From the NCBI GenBank assembly GCA_036398095.1, contig DASWHR010000040.1, forward strand, positions 1 through 51,411: 51,411 nucleotides of DNA, read 5' to 3'. The stretch comes from DASWHR01 sp036398095. Lineage in GTDB: Bacteria; Actinomycetota; AC-67. Numbering within the stretch: the stretch's first letter is position 1; each line of letters begins with the position of its first letter. A program made the position numbers and the translations under genes. Of the stretch, positions 32,346 through 40,316 are shown in pieces. The notes beneath the pieces were generated by a model. It had not been told where the DNA came from. It did no database searches and saw only the letters and a program-made list of their open reading frames with translations.

Positions 32346-34078
32346 TGATTGCAATGGTGACGCTTGCCTCGCTCGCGTTGCCGGCGCGTGGGGCATATGC
32401 GGCTGCCGCTGCCGCTGCGGCGGCCGCGTCGGTCGCGGTGACCCCCACGATCGAGACGATGGCGTCGGGCGGCTCGTACTCGCCGTCGGCGACGGTTCGC
32501 GACGGCGCGGGGGCGGCCGTCAGCGGCGTGGTCGTGGATTGGCGCGTGATCGACGGCGGACACGCGATCGACGATCTGGACGGCAACGAGTTCACCCCGG
32601 CCGGCGTGATCGGCGTGTGCACGACCAACGCGTCGGGATTCTGCACGGTGTCCTACACCGGCGTGCGAACGACCCTGGATACGGTCCGGGCGCTCGTGGA
32701 TGCCGACCACGATAGCGTCGCCGACGACGGCGAGCCGCTCGCGACCGCGACGATCGACTGGCGTTCCGCGGGCAACGGGCCGTCCCGGCTTCGGTTGGAC
32801 ATGAGCGGCTGCGACGGCGACGCGGCCGCTCCGATCGACGAAGCGACATGGAGCTCGTCGGCCGTGGCGATCGAGGTTGCCGGGGTTCGCGCGGTGTGCG
32901 CGGCGCGATTCGACGCCGCGGACGGATCGGCACCGGGTCCGGTCGCGTTCACGATCATCGGCGGGCCGGGCGTGTTCACCGACGCGACCGGCGCGCAGGA
33001 CCTGGGGACCGCGGTCGCCGTGCAGGTCGCGGGCGAGATCAACCAGACCTTCCTGCGTTCCACCGTTGCCGGCACGACGACCGTTCGCGCCTCGTTCGCA
33101 TCGACGGTGGCGGACGGGACGGCGGCGTGGAGCGCCGGAGCGGCGCGCACGATCGCCCTTGCGGGGCCGGTCAACCCGGCGTCGGGATCGGCGAGCGTCG
33201 TGACGGCGACGGTGCTCGATCGCTTCGCCAATCCCGCACCCGGCGTCGGCATCGCGTTCTCGGCCGGCGGCGCCGGCGGATTCTCCGGCGGGGTCGAGAG
33301 CGTGACGGCAACGACCGGACCTGCCGGGACGGCGACGGCCGGCGTTCAAACCGCCGCCGGCGAGATCGGGACGCAAACGATTGCCGCGTCGTTGTCGCCC
33401 CACGAGACGGACTGCGGGCGCGTGGCCGGCGATCCGACCGGTGCGTCCGCGGGGATCTGCCGGGCCGACGTCGCGCTCAACTGGATCGAAGCCGCTCCGA
33501 CGCTTTCGCTCCTGGTGTCCCCCGAGATCGGCGTGTGGGGAACGCAGTTCGCGATCTCGGGGACGCTCGCCGCCGGCGGCAGCGGCATCCCGGGCAAGTC
33601 GGTGCTGATCTCCGCGCGGCCGGTCGGGACGGGGCCCGATGCGTGGCAACCCGTGGCGGTGCCGGTCACCGACGAGTTGGGCTTGTTCATCGCGACCGCC
33701 GCGCCGAGCCTTCACACCGAATACAAAGCGGTCTTCGCCGGCGACGCGTCGTTCACGCCGGCGGTGAGCGGCAGCGACCGCGCCGACGTTCGCGTCGGGT
33801 TGCACCTGAACGCCTCTTCGCCGTCGCTTCGCTCCGGGCAGACGGTCGTGTTCACCGGCCGCATCCTGCCCGAGCATCCGGGCCATCCCGTGTACCTGCA
33901 GCAGCTCACGCCGGGCGGGTGGCGCACGATCGCGACGACCCGCGGGAGCGGAACGTCGTGGTATCGGTTCCGCGTCGTGAAGCGCTCGCCCGGCGGCTTG
34001 CTGTTTCGAACCGTGACACCCAGCGACTTCCACCATGCCTGGAACGCCAGCGTGAACCGCCGCGTGGACTGGCACTGA
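32330..34078 (+). CDS. Secreted invasin-type Ig protein with shared C-terminal Ig-like pair (paralogue)
   Basis: A 582-residue protein that copies the architecture of the preceding gene. The signal peptide (MRRRVMIAMVTLASLALPARGAYA) is followed by an Ig-like domain with DLDGNEFTPAGVIGVCTTNASG and a Big_1-like domain with VLDRFANPAPGVGIAFSAGG. The shared tail (bases 33503-34078) contains GVWGTQFAISG, YKAVFAGD, ILPEHPGHPVYLQQL and ends HHAWNASVNRRVDWH. It starts with GTG, with GGGGGG upstream. It ends three bases from the convergent sugar cluster, with no obvious terminator between. The pair suggests a duplication followed by divergence. Confidence 0.87.
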   Translation: MRRRVMIAMVTLASLALPARGAYAAAAAAAAAASVAVTPTIETMASGGSYSPSATVRDGAGAAVSGVVVDWRVIDGGHAIDDLDGNEFTPAGVIGVCTTNASGFCTVSYTGVRTTLDTVRALVDADHDSVADDGEPLATATIDWRSAGNGPSRLRLDMSGCDGDAAAPIDEATWSSSAVAIEVAGVRAVCAARFDAADGSAPGPVAFTIIGGPGVFTDATGAQDLGTAVAVQVAGEINQTFLRSTVAGTTTVRASFASTVADGTAAWSAGAARTIALAGPVNPASGSASVVTATVLDRFANPAPGVGIAFSAGGAGGFSGGVESVTATTGPAGTATAGVQTAAGEIGTQTIAASLSPHETDCGRVAGDPTGASAGICRADVALNWIEAAPTLSLLVSPEIGVWGTQFAISGTLAAGGSGIPGKSVLISARPVGTGPDAWQPVAVPVTDELGLFIATAAPSLHTEYKAVFAGDASFTPAVSGSDRADVRVGLHLNASSPSLRSGQTVVFTGRILPEHPGHPVYLQQLTPGGWRTIATTRGSGTSWYRFRVVKRSPGGLLFRTVTPSDFHHAWNASVNRRVDWH

Positions 34079-34081
34079 CGG

Positions 34082-35062
34082 CTAGTCCCGAAGTGAGGCT
34101 GCGCGAGCTGCGTGTGGCGCGGCGAGTGCGATGATCCGCGCCGACACGTCGGCGTCGAACATCGGCGGTGCGTCCCAGTCGCGCTGCGTGCGCGCGGCCT
34201 GCTCGGCGATGGCCAGCGCGATCGAAGCGGGATCGGCGGGGCAGCGCTTCGCCGCACCGACGCCGCGCGTCTCGCGAAGCGGCGAGGCCGGGGCGAGCAC
34301 CAGGCACGGCACACCCAGCAGGCACGCTTCGATCTGCATCCGGTCGTCGTCGGTGACGAGCACGCTCGCGTCGGCCGCGAGCGACATGCGCTCGATGTAG
34401 GAAAGGTCGCGCAGGTCCACGATCGGCAGCGGCTGGCCGGGGAGCACCGAACGATCGGCGACGGATGCAGCCGCGTAGCCGGCCGGCTTGACGTCGTGGT
34501 CGGCGCAGGCGTTCTCCGCTTCGATCTCGTCGCGATGCCGCTCCAGCGTTTCGGCTTCCAGCGGGCCGGTCACCCAGATCCGTCCGACGTCGTGGCGAGC
34601 CGCGGCGAGCGCGGTGGCGGCGAACTCGGTCGCCGAGAGCATGCCGGTCGCAAGCACCGCGATCAGATCCTCGTCGGTGGGCGGCGGGCCGATGTCTTCG
34701 AGATTGCGCGGCGCGAACGCCCAGCGGCCGGCGCCCGCGTACCACAGCGGGATGCCTTCCTTCGCCGCGACGAGCGCCGCGGCGAGCCCGACTTCGTGCG
34801 GCCCGAACACCACGATCGCCTCCGGCCGCAACCGCAGGATCTCTCGCTCCAAGCCCATCAGCGCAAGGCCCTCGCGCACGGCGGGGGAGCCGCGGCCCAG
34901 CAGCACCTGCACGTCGATCGGCTCGACGAGCGCCGAGTCGGGGCCGGAGACGATCCCGGCCGAGACGATGGGCGCACGCAGGCCGCGCTCTTTGGCGCCG
35001 GCGGCCAGCGCCGCGGCCGGCGCGAAATCGCGCGGGTCGCCGAGCACGAGCGCCACGCTCAC
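34082..35062 (-). CDS. Divergent UDP-GlcNAc 2-epimerase-like (GT-B fold) protein
   Basis: A 326-residue protein with the layout of WecB-type epimerases but weak motif conservation. It reads VALVLGDPRDFAPAAALAAG at the start, PEAIVVFGPHEVGLAAALVAAKEGIPLWYAGAG in place of the GDT..HVEAGLRS region, and VLVTDDDRMQIEACLLGVPCLVLA in place of TDSGGVQKEA. Several catalytic residues of WecB (the HVEAG Glu, and the E-R in PEExNR) are missing, so it may bind a nucleotide sugar without epimerising it, or act as a different GT-B enzyme. The GTG at 35062 overlaps the stop of the upstream GT4 gene. It is the last gene of a five-gene operon that also holds a canonical WecB. Confidence 0.7.
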   Translation of the reverse strand: MSVALVLGDPRDFAPAAALAAGAKERGLRAPIVSAGIVSGPDSALVEPIDVQVLLGRGSPAVREGLALMGLEREILRLRPEAIVVFGPHEVGLAAALVAAKEGIPLWYAGAGRWAFAPRNLEDIGPPPTDEDLIAVLATGMLSATEFAATALAAARHDVGRIWVTGPLEAETLERHRDEIEAENACADHDVKPAGYAAASVADRSVLPGQPLPIVDLRDLSYIERMSLAADASVLVTDDDRMQIEACLLGVPCLVLAPASPLRETRGVGAAKRCPADPASIALAIAEQAARTQRDWDAPPMFDADVSARIIALAAPHAARAASLRD

Positions 35063-36240
35063 GCCGATCCCCCGAGGCGCTTGACCAACATGATGAGCGT
35101 GGCTTTCTCGCGATCCCAGTCGAAGCGTTCGAGCGCGGTGATCCGGCCCCGCAACGCACGTTCGGTCGCCGCAGCGGGATCCTTGTGGAGTTCGAGCAGC
35201 TTCTCGGCGAGGTCGTGTGCGTCGCCGGGCTCGACGAAGGTGACGTCGTCGTCGCCGAAGAAATGCGTCACGCCGTCGGTGCGCGACACCACCACCGGCA
35301 GGCCCAGCGCGCACCACTCGAGCACTTTCGTGGATGTCGAAAAGCGCATCAGCGGATCGAGCCGGTGGGCTTGCACGCCGACCCACGATTGTCCGACGAT
35401 CGCCGGGATCTCGGGCAGCGGCACCGGACCGTCGAAGGAGATCCGGTCGGCGATGCCCAGCGCGCGAGCCCGCGCCTGCAACGCCGGCACCAGGTCGCCG
35501 TCGCCGACCAGTCGCAGCCGGATCCGGGGAATCTGGCTCTGCAACATGGCGACGGCCTCCAGCGCGACGTCCACGCCGTAGCGCTTGGCGATCGTGCCGG
35601 CGTACAAGACGGTGCGGTCGTCGGGATCGCGCAGCGAGCGATCGGGAACGTCGAGCAGGCGCAAGTCGGGCGCGTTCATCACGACCGTGGTTCGGCCGCG
35701 CGGCACGCCGGTTCGCAGCAGCGCCTCCAGCAGCGGCTCGTGAACGGTGACGACGTGGCTCGCGAAGCGAAGCGAGAGACGCTCTTCGGTCAGCAGCGCC
35801 CGGTAGATCCTCGAGTCCGGCGACAGCCCGTACTTGGAGGAGAAGAACTCGGGCATCGGATCGCGCACGTCCAGGACGACCGGCGTTCCCATCGCCCGCG
35901 GGACGATCCCGGCAAAGACCATCGCGTTCGGAATGGACAAGATCCAGATCAGCGCATATCGGCGGCGCAGATGCATCGCCGCGATCGCCAGTGCCGCCAC
36001 CACGACGAAGGATGCGTACTCGAACAGGTAGCGGGCCTTTCCGCCGCGCTCGCGACGAAACGGCAGGCGGTGGATCCGCACGCCCCGGTGCTCTTCCTTC
36101 GACGATTCGCCGTCGTCGCGGCAGCAGAGCACGTCCACGCGGAAGCCGGCGTCGGTGAGCGCCTCGGCGTGGCGGCGCGGCCGCGTGTCGCGCAGATAGT
36201 AGGAGTGCGTCACGATCAGGACGCGGCGGCGGCGTCTCAC
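35059..36240 (-). CDS. Glycosyltransferase family 4
   Basis: A 393-residue retaining GT-B glycosyltransferase. It begins RVLIVTHSYYLRDTRPRRHAEALTDAG, with an N-terminal acceptor-binding domain that includes one hydrophobic stretch (FVVVAALAIAAMHL). The C-terminal half shows VLYAGTIAKRYGVDVALEAVA, RLRLVGDGDL, ISFDGPVPLPEIPAIV and STKVLEWCALGLPVVVSRTDG, the E-x7-E type donor-binding region. The GTG at 36240 overlaps the dehydrogenase stop (GTGA), and its stop overlaps the next start the same way. Donor and acceptor are unknown; UDP-ManNAcA from the same operon is a plausible donor. Confidence 0.88.
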   Translation of the reverse strand: MRRRRRVLIVTHSYYLRDTRPRRHAEALTDAGFRVDVLCCRDDGESSKEEHRGVRIHRLPFRRERGGKARYLFEYASFVVVAALAIAAMHLRRRYALIWILSIPNAMVFAGIVPRAMGTPVVLDVRDPMPEFFSSKYGLSPDSRIYRALLTEERLSLRFASHVVTVHEPLLEALLRTGVPRGRTTVVMNAPDLRLLDVPDRSLRDPDDRTVLYAGTIAKRYGVDVALEAVAMLQSQIPRIRLRLVGDGDLVPALQARARALGIADRISFDGPVPLPEIPAIVGQSWVGVQAHRLDPLMRFSTSTKVLEWCALGLPVVVSRTDGVTHFFGDDDVTFVEPGDAHDLAEKLLELHKDPAAATERALRGRITALERFDWDREKATLIMLVKRLGGSA

Positions 36241-37511
36241 CGGCCGATTCCCATGTACGTTGCGCCGCCGGCTTCGACGGTCGCGCGGTCCAGCGTCCCT
36301 CGCCCGTCCACGACCGCGCATCCCGGCTTGCAGCGGGTCCAGTCGATGCCCGCGTACTCGGCGTGCGCGGCCTGCACGACGATCGCGTCGAACTCGCCGA
36401 GATCGTCGAGCGAAGCCGGCGCGGCGCCGAGGGATTCGATCTCGTCGCGGTCGAAGAGCGGATCGTGGGCGTGCGCCGTCGCGCCGCGCTGCGCGAGCAA
36501 CCGCACCAGATCGACGCCGGGCGACGAGGTCGGCTCTTTCACGCCGGCGCGATACGACAGGCCCAGCACCAGCACTCGCTTTCCGTCGAGCCCGCCGATC
36601 GCGTCGGCGACGCGGTCGAGCACCCAGCCGGGCTGCCCGTCGTTGATCGCTCGCGCCGCCGGCATGAGCGTCGCGTCGGGGTCGTCGGCGATCACGAACC
36701 ACGGGTAGTGCGGGATGCAGTGGCCGCCGACGCCGACGCCCGGGGAGTGGATGTGGCTGAACGGTTGCGAATTCGACGCGGCGATCACCTGCGCGATGTC
36801 GATGCCGCGTCCGTCGGCGTAGCGCGCCAGCTCGTTGGCGAGCGCGATGTTGACGTCCCGGTAGATGGTCTCGGCGAGCTTGGCCATCTCCGCGGTCTCG
36901 GCGTTCGCCAGCTCGCGCACCTCGACGTGTGGGAGCACCGACCGGTAGAAGGCGGCGGCGCGCTTGCCGGATTCGGCGTCGAGCCCGCCGACCAACTTCG
37001 GATAGGCGAGCAGATCGGCGAAGATCCGTCCCGAATACACGCGCTCGGGCGAGAACGCCATGAAGAAGTCGGTGCCCGGCGTCTTGCCCGTCCGTTCGGC
37101 GATCCGCTGCGCGAGTCGCCGGGTGGCGCCGACCGGCATGGTCGTCTCGACCACGATCAGCGTCCCGTCGCGGAGGCCGTCGGCCACGGCGTCGGCGGCC
37201 GAGTCCATGATCGAATGATCGGGGCGGTGGTCGGCGCCGGCATACAGCGGCACGATCAGGATCACGACGTCCGCGTCGCGCGCGGCGGCGGTCGTGTCGG
37301 TCGTGGCTCGCAGGCCGCCGCGCTTGACCGCGGCGCGAAGCCGGTCGTCCAAGTGCTGCTCGTCGGGGAAGGGATTGCGGGCCTGATTGACGGCGGCGAC
37401 TCGTGACTCGGACACGTCGCAGCCGGTCACCTCGCAGTCGCCCAGCGCGAACTGGACCGACAGCGGCAATCCGATCTTGCCCAGTCCGACGACGACGACC
37501 TTCGTGCTCAT
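36237..37511 (-). CDS. Nucleotide-sugar dehydrogenase, WecC-like (UDP-ManNAc dehydrogenase)
   Basis: A 424-residue NAD-dependent four-electron dehydrogenase producing a UDP-hexuronic acid. It shows VVVGLGKIGLPLSVQFA (Rossmann), VETTMPVGATRRL, FSPERVYSGRI, KLAETIYRDVNIALANELA and the catalytic Cys in GVGGHCIPHYPWF. A second nucleotide-binding domain has VLGLSYRAGVKEPTSSPG. The PERVYSG and HCIPHYPWF variants favour the WecC/WbpA-type group over UDP-glucose dehydrogenase, which is present separately at 40313. With WecB upstream, UDP-ManNAcA is the likely product. The ATG start is directly after the acetyltransferase stop. Confidence 0.88.
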   Translation of the reverse strand: MSTKVVVVGLGKIGLPLSVQFALGDCEVTGCDVSESRVAAVNQARNPFPDEQHLDDRLRAAVKRGGLRATTDTTAAARDADVVILIVPLYAGADHRPDHSIMDSAADAVADGLRDGTLIVVETTMPVGATRRLAQRIAERTGKTPGTDFFMAFSPERVYSGRIFADLLAYPKLVGGLDAESGKRAAAFYRSVLPHVEVRELANAETAEMAKLAETIYRDVNIALANELARYADGRGIDIAQVIAASNSQPFSHIHSPGVGVGGHCIPHYPWFVIADDPDATLMPAARAINDGQPGWVLDRVADAIGGLDGKRVLVLGLSYRAGVKEPTSSPGVDLVRLLAQRGATAHAHDPLFDRDEIESLGAAPASLDDLGEFDAIVVQAAHAEYAGIDWTRCKPGCAVVDGRGTLDRATVEAGGATYMGIGR

Positions 37512-38066
37512 CTATGCCTCCAGGATGCGGCCGCATTCGCCGCACGCGTCGCCGGGCTGGGTCCGGGCGCCGCAGACGCAGACCCAGCCCGAGTGCCGCG
37601 CCGGGTTGCCGGCGACGAGCGATTGCGGTTCGACGTCGCGCGCGACGACCGCGCCGGCCGCGACCATCGCCCACGCGCCGACGGTCAGCGGCGGCACCAG
37701 GATCGCGCCGGCGCCGATCGAGGCGCCGTGCTCGATCCGCGCCTCGGCACGCGTCCAATCGTCGGTGGTCTTGGCGCTGCCGTCCGGGTTGATCGCGCGC
37801 GGCCGCCGGTCGTTGGCGACGATCGCGCCGGGTCCGATGAAGACGCCGTCCCCGACGCTCGCGCCTTCGTAGACGAGCGCGTTGTTCTGGATCTTGCAGC
37901 GCTCCCCGATGTGGACGCCGGCGCCGACGTAGACGTTCTTGCCGATCACGCAGCCGGCGCCGATCACCGCGCCGGCCCGCACGTGCGCGTGATGCCACAC
38001 GCTCGTGCCGTCGCCGATGGCGGCGCCGTCTTCGACGGTCGCGGTCGGATGGATGCGCGCGCTCAC
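37512..38066 (-). CDS. Hexapeptide-repeat N-acetyltransferase (WbpD/WlbB-like) with C-terminal zinc-ribbon-like motif
   Basis: A 184-residue left-handed beta-helix acetyltransferase. Hexapeptide turns run from IHPTATVEDGAAIGDGTSVW through VIGAGCVIGKNVYVGAGVHIG to ASIGAGAILVPPLTVG. FIGPGAIVANDRRPRA and VVARDVEPQSLVAGNPAR are typical of WbpD-type UDP-amino-sugar N-acetyltransferases. The end, CVCGARTQPGDACGECG, has paired Cys residues like a small zinc ribbon seen in some members. It starts with GTG overlapping the WecB stop. A WbpB/WbpE pair needed for 3-amino sugars is not in the window, so the substrate is open. Confidence 0.85.
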   Translation of the reverse strand: MSARIHPTATVEDGAAIGDGTSVWHHAHVRAGAVIGAGCVIGKNVYVGAGVHIGERCKIQNNALVYEGASVGDGVFIGPGAIVANDRRPRAINPDGSAKTTDDWTRAEARIEHGASIGAGAILVPPLTVGAWAMVAAGAVVARDVEPQSLVAGNPARHSGWVCVCGARTQPGDACGECGRILEA

Positions 38067-39265
38067 TTCGATGCCTTCTTCTTCGTGCTCTTCTTCACGG
38101 CACCCTTCTTCTTCGGCGGCGGCTTCGCCGAAGCCTTCGTGGCGGCGGCGGCCACCGCGCGCGCCGCGGCGCGGCGCACCGGCACCGGCTTCGGCTTCGG
38201 CTCGCCCCACGGCGGGCCGGCCGCGAGCCGCTCGACGATCAGCCGCGCGGTCGAGCCGTCGCCGTAGAGCGGCGGGCGCTCCTCGGGCGGGAAGCGCTCG
38301 ACGCCCGCGGCGATCAACTCCGGATCGGCGCCGGCGAGCAGATTCCATCCGGTCTCGATCGTCTCGACCCATTCGGTGTCGTCGCGGAGCGTGACGCACG
38401 GAACGCCCAGCCAGTAGGCCTCCTTCTGGACGCCGCCCGAGTCGGTCAGGATCGCGCGGGCGTGCATCTGCAGCGCGAGCGACTCCAGATAGCCGACCGG
38501 CTCGATCATCCGAAGATTCCCCTCGGGTTCCAAGCCGGCCTCGGACATCTTGTTGCGTGTCCGCGGATGCGCGGGGAACACGACCGGATGCGGAAGCTTC
38601 GCGACCGCCTTCAAGATGGTCTCGAGCCGTTCGTGATCGTCGGTGTTGCCCGCCCGGTGCAGCGTCATCAAGTAGAAGCCGCCGGTCCGCACCCCTAGGT
38701 CGCCGAGGATTCCCATCCGCGCCCACGTGACCGAACCGCGCATGACGTCGACCATCACGTCGCCGACCAGGTTCACGCCCGCCGCGATCCCTTCGCGTTC
38801 CAGATTTTCGACCGACGCCTTGGTGGGGCAGAACAGGATCGAGGACACCCGGTCGGTCACGATCCGGTTGATCTCTTCGGGCATGGTTCGGTTGAACGAT
38901 CGCAGGCCGGCCTCGACGTGGGCGACGGGAATCCCCAGCCGCTGGGCGGTCAAGGCGCCGGCCAGCGTCGTGTTGGTGTCGCCGTAGACGAGCGTCACGT
39001 CGGGGGCTAAGTCCGACAGCGTCCCTTCGAGCGCCATCATCATCTGGCCGGTCTGCTGTCCGTGCGGGCCCGAGCCGATCCCCAGCTCGACATCGGGCCG
39101 GGGCAGGCCGAGCTGCGTGAAGAAGATGTCGCTCATGTCGGCGTCGTAGTGCTGGCCGGTGTGAATCAAATAGTCCTGAATCCGGCCGTCGGCGCGTGCG
39201 GCCGCGCACACGGCAGCGGCCTTGATGAACTGCGGGCGAGCGCCCACGATGTTGGCGATCTTCAC
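38063..39265 (-). CDS. wecB: UDP-N-acetylglucosamine 2-epimerase (WecB-like) with a Lys/Ala-rich tail
   Basis: A 400-residue protein whose first ~360 residues form a canonical UDP-GlcNAc 2-epimerase, interconverting UDP-GlcNAc and UDP-ManNAc. Seen are NIVGARPQFIKAAAV, HTGQHYDADMSDIFF, VYGDTNTTLAGALTA, AHVEAGLRSFNRTMPEEINR, LTDSGGVQKEAYWLGVPC and RDDTEWVETIETGWN. The last ~38 residues are an unusual tail dominated by Ala, Pro and Lys, ending KKSTKKKASK, like histone H1-type or nucleic-acid-binding tails and absent from standard WecB. It starts with GTG and heads the minus-strand sugar operon; it is divergent from the Gmd-like gene across 97 bases. Confidence 0.92.
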   Translation of the reverse strand: MKIANIVGARPQFIKAAAVCAAARADGRIQDYLIHTGQHYDADMSDIFFTQLGLPRPDVELGIGSGPHGQQTGQMMMALEGTLSDLAPDVTLVYGDTNTTLAGALTAQRLGIPVAHVEAGLRSFNRTMPEEINRIVTDRVSSILFCPTKASVENLEREGIAAGVNLVGDVMVDVMRGSVTWARMGILGDLGVRTGGFYLMTLHRAGNTDDHERLETILKAVAKLPHPVVFPAHPRTRNKMSEAGLEPEGNLRMIEPVGYLESLALQMHARAILTDSGGVQKEAYWLGVPCVTLRDDTEWVETIETGWNLLAGADPELIAAGVERFPPEERPPLYGDGSTARLIVERLAAGPPWGEPKPKPVPVRRAAARAVAAAATKASAKPPPKKKGAVKKSTKKKASK

Positions 39266-39362
39266 GACGGCCTAGAGGGTACCGGGCGCGGCTCTGGTAG
39301 TCTCGCTGGCACCCCGGGTCCGACCGCCCGGAAACCCTTTCGAACCGAGGAGTTGAGACCGC

Positions 39363-40316
39363 GTGCGAGTGCTGATCACCGGCGTGACCGGCTTCGTCGG
39401 AAGCCATCTGGCCGAGTATTGCCTCGATCAGGGACACGAGGTCGCCGGCACGTTCCGCTGGCGATCCCGCGACGAGAACCTGTCGATCGTCAAGGGCAAG
39501 GTCGCCCTCCACGACGCCGATCTGCGCGACCCGGTCGGGGTTCGCAAGGTGATCCAGGCGTTCCAGCCCGAACGGATCTTCCACCTGGCCGCGCAGTCCT
39601 ATGTGCACGCCTCGTGGGCCAGCCCGGCCGAGACGCTCAGCACGAACATCATCTCGCAGGTGAACCTGTTCGAGGCCGTTCGGGAAGCCGAACTGACCGA
39701 ATGCCGCATCCAGATCGCCGGGTCGAGCGAAGAGTACGGGATGGTCTACTCCGACGAGACGCCGATCAAGGAGAACAACCCGCTGCGGCCGCTGTCGCCC
39801 TACGGCGTGTCGAAGGTCGCGCAGGATCTGATGGGTTACCAGTATCACCAGTCCTACGGAATGTTCATCGTCCGCACGCGAAGCTTCAACCACACCGGCC
39901 CACGTCGAGGAGACGTGTTCGCCGAATCGAATTTCGCCAAGCAGATCGCCGAGATCGAAAAGGGACTTCGCGAGCCGGTGATCTCCCATGGCAATCTCGA
40001 CGCCTACCGCGACTACACCGACGTCCGCGACATCATCCGCGCATACGTGCTCTCGCTGGAAAAATGCGAGCCGGGCGAGGTCTACAACATCGGAACCGGC
40101 AACGCATGGCGAATCGGAGACATGCTCGACACGCTCATCGACATGGCGACGGTCGCGGTCACCAAGCAAGTCGATCCCGAGCGGGCGCGCCCGAGCGACG
40201 TGATGCGGCTTGAGGCCGACTCGACTCGATTCCGCAAGGCGACCGGCTGGGAACCGCGGATCCCGTTCGAGACGACGCTGAAGGATTTGCTCGACTATTG
40301 GAGGGAACGAGTGTGA
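39363..40316 (+). CDS. GDP-mannose 4,6-dehydratase/reductase family protein (Gmd/Rmd-like)
   Basis: A 317-residue short-chain dehydrogenase. Motifs are VLITGVTGFVGSHLAEY, DADLRDPVGVRKVI, FHLAAQSYVHASWASPAET, IAGSSEEYG, RPLSPYGVSKVAQDLMGYQY (YxxxK), RSFNHTGPRRGDVF and RDYTDVRDI. The GSSEEYG and S-F-N-H-x-G-P-R pattern places it in the Gmd/Rmd group that makes 6-deoxy GDP-sugars. The full Gmd (about 340-370 residues) is longer, so a reductase or an alternative nucleotide sugar is possible. The GTG at 39363 has GAGGAG ten bases upstream; TAGTCT at 39298-39303 may be its -10. It is coupled by GTGA to the dehydrogenase gene. Confidence 0.82.
   Translation: MRVLITGVTGFVGSHLAEYCLDQGHEVAGTFRWRSRDENLSIVKGKVALHDADLRDPVGVRKVIQAFQPERIFHLAAQSYVHASWASPAETLSTNIISQVNLFEAVREAELTECRIQIAGSSEEYGMVYSDETPIKENNPLRPLSPYGVSKVAQDLMGYQYHQSYGMFIVRTRSFNHTGPRRGDVFAESNFAKQIAEIEKGLREPVISHGNLDAYRDYTDVRDIIRAYVLSLEKCEPGEVYNIGTGNAWRIGDMLDTLIDMATVAVTKQVDPERARPSDVMRLEADSTRFRKATGWEPRIPFETTLKDLLDYWRERV

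Noticed and set aside
38063..39265. WecB tail as a sign of fusion with the next gene
   Set aside because: The tail ends at a stop that overlaps the acetyltransferase GTG in a different frame, so it is a true C-terminal extension.
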